DNA of 64,000 bases from Bin34 sp963422415 (lineage in GTDB: Bacteria; Chloroflexota; Anaerolineae; Caldilineales; Caldilineaceae). This document shows, in pieces, positions 60,922 through 64,000 of the stretch (its first letter is position 1; every line of letters begins with the position of its first letter). The translations under genes were made by a program, and so were the position numbers. The stretch spans positions 1,860,001-1,924,000 of the forward strand of contig OY729430.1 of assembly GCA_963422415.1 (NCBI GenBank), read 5' to 3'. The notes under the pieces were generated by a model. It worked only from the letters and a program-made list of their open reading frames with translations. It ran no database searches and was not told the DNA's origin.

Positions 60922-61731
60922 ATGGTCAGGTACTGTTGCCGGATCCTGCTGCTCTGCGCCTGCGCCTGGGTTCTGACATGGGCCGCCTGTGTGGCGCCCG
61001 GCGCGGAGGTGCCGGCGTCTCTCAAGGTGTGGGCGGCCTCGTCCCTGACGGCTCCGTTCACGGAACTGAGTCGGATCTGGGCGGAGGAAGGGCATGACAC
61101 GGACATTGAACTCATTTTTGGCAGTTCCCAGTATCTTGTGCTGCAGTTGTCGCAAGGGGCGCCTGGCGACGTGTTGGCCACTGCCAACTACCTTCAAGTG
61201 GAAAGAGGGATTGCCGCCGGTCTGACCGATGCCGATCTTGTCGTGCCTTTCGCAGGCAATTCTCTGACTCTGGCAGTCCACCCCGATGTGGCGCATCGGG
61301 TCAAGGGCCTTGCGGACCTGACCCAGCCGAACCTGCGGCTAGCCTGGGCCCGCGAGGGCGTGCCGCTTGCTGTTTATACTGGACAGCTGTTGGCTCGCTG
61401 GGCCGAGCTGCAGGGAGACGAAACCTTTGGGCATCGGGTGCAAGCCAACATCCTGACCTATGACGCCAATGCCCACAGTGTACGGAATCGGCTGGTGCAA
61501 GGGGAGGCGGATGCCGCCATACTCTACACGTCCGACGTCATTGCACGACCTCTCGTCTTGCATGCCGTGCCGCTTGACCCGGCCCTCAATGCGCCGATCG
61601 CCTTGTACGCGATGCCGCTGCATCAGAGCCAACTCCCCCGCCAAGCCCGGACCTTCCTCGAGTTTCTGACTGGGCCGACGGGCCAAGCCGTACTCCAAGC
61701 GCATGGATTCCTATCCCATGCCTCCGAGTAG
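60922..61731 (+). CDS. modA: Molybdate-binding lipoprotein ModA
   Basis: 269 residues, signal peptide with lipobox WAAC. The mature protein begins LKVWAASSLTAPFTELSRIW and shows FGSSQYLVLQLSQGAPGDVLATA and DAAILYTSDV, typical of ModA. It binds molybdate or tungstate outside the cell. It overlaps modB by 29 bases. Confidence 0.9.
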   Translation: MVRYCCRILLLCACAWVLTWAACVAPGAEVPASLKVWAASSLTAPFTELSRIWAEEGHDTDIELIFGSSQYLVLQLSQGAPGDVLATANYLQVERGIAAGLTDADLVVPFAGNSLTLAVHPDVAHRVKGLADLTQPNLRLAWAREGVPLAVYTGQLLARWAELQGDETFGHRVQANILTYDANAHSVRNRLVQGEADAAILYTSDVIARPLVLHAVPLDPALNAPIALYAMPLHQSQLPRQARTFLEFLTGPTGQAVLQAHGFLSHASE

Positions 61732-62578
61732 TCGGAGCCAATCCGGGCGTCGGGTACAGACGGCCTCCACTTGGATGTATGGGTATGGTCGCCAAGGGAT
61801 GCTCTTGGGGTTGTGGAGCGTTCCCATCGTGCTCTTTCTGGCGCTGCCCGTGGCAACGCTCTTGAGCCAGAGCCTGGTCCTGGACTTCCAGCTGACGGGC
61901 CTGGCTGCCGACCAGGTACGGCAGGCCCTGCTGCTGTCTCTGCAGACCTCTGTTGCCGCCACCCTCTTGACCGTGGGGCTGGGGACGCCCTTGGCCTTCC
62001 TGCTGGCCAAGGGGCTGCTGCCGACCTGGATCACGCGGGGGGTAATCGTCTTGGTGGAACTGCCTCTGATTCTACCTCCAGTCGTGGCGGGCGTGGCGCT
62101 GCTGCTGGTCTTTGGGCGGGTAGGATGGCTGGGCCAGTGGCTATACGCGGCGGGTATGCCCGTGGCCTTTACACCGACGGCGGTGATTTTGGCCCAATTG
62201 TTCGTGGCCAGTCCCTTTTTTATTCGTTCCGCTGTGGTGGGATTGGAGAATATAGACTTGGAGATCGAGAATGCAAGCGCCTTGGATGGGGCTTCCTTTG
62301 GTCAGATGCTGCGACATATCACACTGCCTCTTGCGTGCAATGCTCTGGTCACGGGCGGCATCATGACATGGGCCCGGGCCTTGGGAGAGTTCGGAGCTAC
62401 CTTGATCTTTGCGGGCAACTTTCCCGGACGCACACAGACCATGCCTATGGTGATCTATCTGGGATTCGACATTGACATGGCAGTTTCCCTTTCCCTGGCT
62501 GGCATCCTGCTGCTGGTGGCGTTGGTGGTTCTGACCCTGGCCCGCTGGGTGCAACGGCACTGGCGTAGGATTATATGA
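61703..62578 (+). CDS. modB: Molybdate ABC permease ModB
   Basis: 291 residues with five to six membrane segments. The EAA loop is ENASALDGASFGQMLRHITLPL. Family blocks include LPLILPPVVAGVALLLVFG and WARALGEFGATLIFAGNFPGRTQT. ATG at 61703 overlaps modA; ATG at 61718 gives a shorter N-terminus. No modC ATPase follows, so it must be encoded elsewhere or shared. Confidence 0.92.
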   Translation: MDSYPMPPSSRSQSGRRVQTASTWMYGYGRQGMLLGLWSVPIVLFLALPVATLLSQSLVLDFQLTGLAADQVRQALLLSLQTSVAATLLTVGLGTPLAFLLAKGLLPTWITRGVIVLVELPLILPPVVAGVALLLVFGRVGWLGQWLYAAGMPVAFTPTAVILAQLFVASPFFIRSAVVGLENIDLEIENASALDGASFGQMLRHITLPLACNALVTGGIMTWARALGEFGATLIFAGNFPGRTQTMPMVIYLGFDIDMAVSLSLAGILLLVALVVLTLARWVQRHWRRII

Positions 62579-62602
62579 GCCGTCTGCAGGGGCACACGGA
62601 AG

Positions 62603-63412
62603 ATGGAGGAACTACAAGATCAACTGGAACGGTTGCTCGACTGGGAAGCGTGGAGTGGCCCCCCTTCCTGGGCCGCTTGGACGCTGGCCATGGATCCGGT
62701 GGCTTGGATTATGGTTTCCGTGGCGGCGCTGGCCCTGATCCTGGGTGTCTCCATGCAGATCATGCGGCATAGCGGCGGGAGTTATGGAGGCGGCGCGGAA
62801 AGCATGCCCTACACCTTGTTGGAGCGCCTCCAACGGAATCCCGCCTATCTGCCCTCCACCGCCATCTTGCAGCAGATTGGGGCCGAACGGGCACTGGAAC
62901 TGCTGACCTATGGGGACGGCATTGCGGATCTGGCTTGGGTGAACAAGTGGACCCCGGTCCGGGAGGAGCTGCTGCGGCAAATGAGCGCCCAGCAGGCCTT
63001 TGCGCCGGTCAAGGCCTTGGTCGCGTACTTTCATTGCACCGATGCGGCGGAGCCCGCCAGCGTTCGCATTCGCCGCACGGCCTTGATCTACAAGCTGGGA
63101 CAACGGCGCTTTCTGCCCCCGGGAGAGGATCAGCGGCCCGCCCAGCTGATGGTCTTCACGGATGGAGAGGAGCCAGTCGGAGAACTGGGCTTTCCGGGAC
63201 GAATTCACTGGCTGCGCCCTGAGCACCGTACTCGCTTGGAGGATGGCCCCATGGTGGAATTGGACCCCATCAACTTCTACGGTCTGGACAAGGCCTCGCT
63301 GCAGATCCGGATTTACCGCTCCCTGTTGACGGGGGCCGGTTTCCGGCTTTCCTTTACACGGGTAGGCCCGGACTGGATCGTGACGCGGGAAGAGCAGGAG
63401 TGGGCCCGCTAA
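62603..63412 (+). CDS. Membrane-anchored protein of unknown function
   Basis: 269 residues. One membrane segment (PVAWIMVSVAALALILGVSM) divides a short N-terminal part from a soluble region of about 215 residues. I do not recognise the soluble fold (LLERLQRNPAYLPSTAILQQIG, RIRRTALIYKLGQRRFLPPGEDQRP, LDPINFYGLDKASLQIRIYRSL). It starts 24 bases after modB in the same direction and is followed six bases on by a 7TM sensor-like gene. Confidence 0.65.
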   Translation: MEELQDQLERLLDWEAWSGPPSWAAWTLAMDPVAWIMVSVAALALILGVSMQIMRHSGGSYGGGAESMPYTLLERLQRNPAYLPSTAILQQIGAERALELLTYGDGIADLAWVNKWTPVREELLRQMSAQQAFAPVKALVAYFHCTDAAEPASVRIRRTALIYKLGQRRFLPPGEDQRPAQLMVFTDGEEPVGELGFPGRIHWLRPEHRTRLEDGPMVELDPINFYGLDKASLQIRIYRSLLTGAGFRLSFTRVGPDWIVTREEQEWAR

Positions 63413-63418
63413 CCCGTC

Positions 63419-64000
63419 ATGCGCACGTTCCTTGAATTGGGGCTGGTCGAATACCTGCACTTCACCTACGTGGTGACAGCCTCCATCGTGGCCATCACGG
63501 CCTATTCGTTGTGCGTCTACGCGTTGACCTTCAACTTTCGGTCCGCGGTGGCGCGGCAATTCTCCTTTCTCGCGGCCTGTGTACTGCTGGTCTTTGCCAT
63601 TGACGTGGCGGTGGTACGGTTGGATTCCGAAGCCTTGGCCGAACGTTGGTTGCGGGCGCAATGGATGGGTCTGGCCTTGCTGCCGGCCGCATATTTCGGC
63701 TTTGCCACATCAGTCCTGCAGGCCACGCATCTGAAAATTCGGTACCGCGCTGCGGTGGGCGTGGGCGTGTTGGTCGGCAGCGTCTGTCTGGCCTTCGGAG
63801 CCCTGTTCACCGAGGCGGTGGTACACGAGCCGGTCCGCACCGCAGAGACTTTTCCGCACTTGCAACCCGGCCCTTTTTTCTGGGTGTTTGCCCTAGTCTT
63901 TCTGCTTGTGCTGGCGCACGCCATCCGCGACTTGCTGCTGGCGCGGGCGCGCAGCCTGACCCAGGCCAGTCGCACGCGCAACACTTGGCTGTTGCTAGGC
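63419..64000 (+). CDS. N-terminal 7TM sensor region, probably of a histidine kinase (3' end outside window)
   Basis: 194 codons are visible from ATG at 63419 to the window edge. The sequence is strongly hydrophobic, with about five membrane segments so far (YVVTASIVAITAYSLCVYAL, FSFLAACVLLVFAIDVAVV, WMGLALLPAAYFGFATSVLQ). The arrangement WLRAQWMGLALLPAAYF recalls the HisKA_7TM N-terminal sensor. A kinase domain cannot be confirmed because the gene runs off the window. Confidence 0.6.
   Translation, partial: MRTFLELGLVEYLHFTYVVTASIVAITAYSLCVYALTFNFRSAVARQFSFLAACVLLVFAIDVAVVRLDSEALAERWLRAQWMGLALLPAAYFGFATSVLQATHLKIRYRAAVGVGVLVGSVCLAFGALFTEAVVHEPVRTAETFPHLQPGPFFWVFALVFLLVLAHAIRDLLLARARSLTQASRTRNTWLLLG

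Noticed and set aside
1..64000. CRISPR arrays, insertion sequences, rRNA genes, integrases or attachment sites
   Set aside because: No regularly spaced repeats, transposase motifs, rRNA segments or integrase genes were seen by reading; short direct repeats around the sulfur operon were not found but could be missed without an alignment.

Overview
This is a 64 kb piece of bacterial chromosome, dense with housekeeping genes. Gene content suggests a Chloroflexota bacterium, perhaps of the Caldilinea/Anaerolineae side. The pointers are a yebC-ruvC-ruvA-efp run, large secreted SH3/GH18-like proteins, a PMT-type membrane glycosyltransferase, an FG-GAP lipoprotein, lipoprotein-dependent sugar ABC transporters and frequent GTG/TTG starts. 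No rRNA or marker phylogeny was available, so this placement is an inference.

Layout. 1-9.9 kb: a truncated secreted SH3/GH18-like protein, then a SWIM-type mini-protein, UDP-glucose dehydrogenase, AcpS, CTP synthase, YebC, RuvC, RuvA, EF-P, tRNA-Thr(CGT) and a YggX-like protein. 9.9-15.5 kb (minus strand): an ATP-grasp ligase, MsrA and IleRS behind a T-box leader with terminator and promoter. 15.6-18.7 kb: a complete Frc-like sugar ABC transporter.

19.0-27.1 kb (minus strand) is the unusual part. It is a tightly packed five-gene operon: a GHKL ATPase with a 16-G homopolymer inside its coding frame, two unrecognised proteins, a PAPS-reductase/DndC-like PP-loop protein and a cysteine desulfurase. 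A further gene downstream is a fused paralogue of the two unrecognised proteins. The sulfur-mobilising pair resembles the core of DNA phosphorothioation systems, but the partners do not, so this is a candidate undescribed sulfur-based nucleic-acid modification or defence system.

27.2-36.9 kb: purH, trmD, rplS, rnhB, miaA, rel and a PMT-like glycosyltransferase. 37-42.8 kb (minus strand): a possible pseudogene, aconitase, a HerA-like ATPase and a small partner. 42.9-46 kb (minus strand): a CUT1 sugar ABC transporter lacking its own ATPase, with an internal terminator after the binding-protein gene. 46.6-51.8 kb: an FG-GAP lipoprotein and topA, divergent around a perfect 23-bp inverted repeat, then a membrane protein. 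52-64 kb: metG, a VanW-like protein, NAD(P)HX repair, DegV, PlsX, a membrane protein, Nth, ModA, ModB, another membrane protein, and the start of a 7TM sensor that runs off the window.

Most genes are standard. Translation and RNA-modification genes (efp, ileS, trmD, rplS, miaA, metG, tRNA-Thr) and DNA maintenance genes (ruvAC, rnhB, topA, nth) dominate, with two sugar importers supplying a heterotrophic metabolism.
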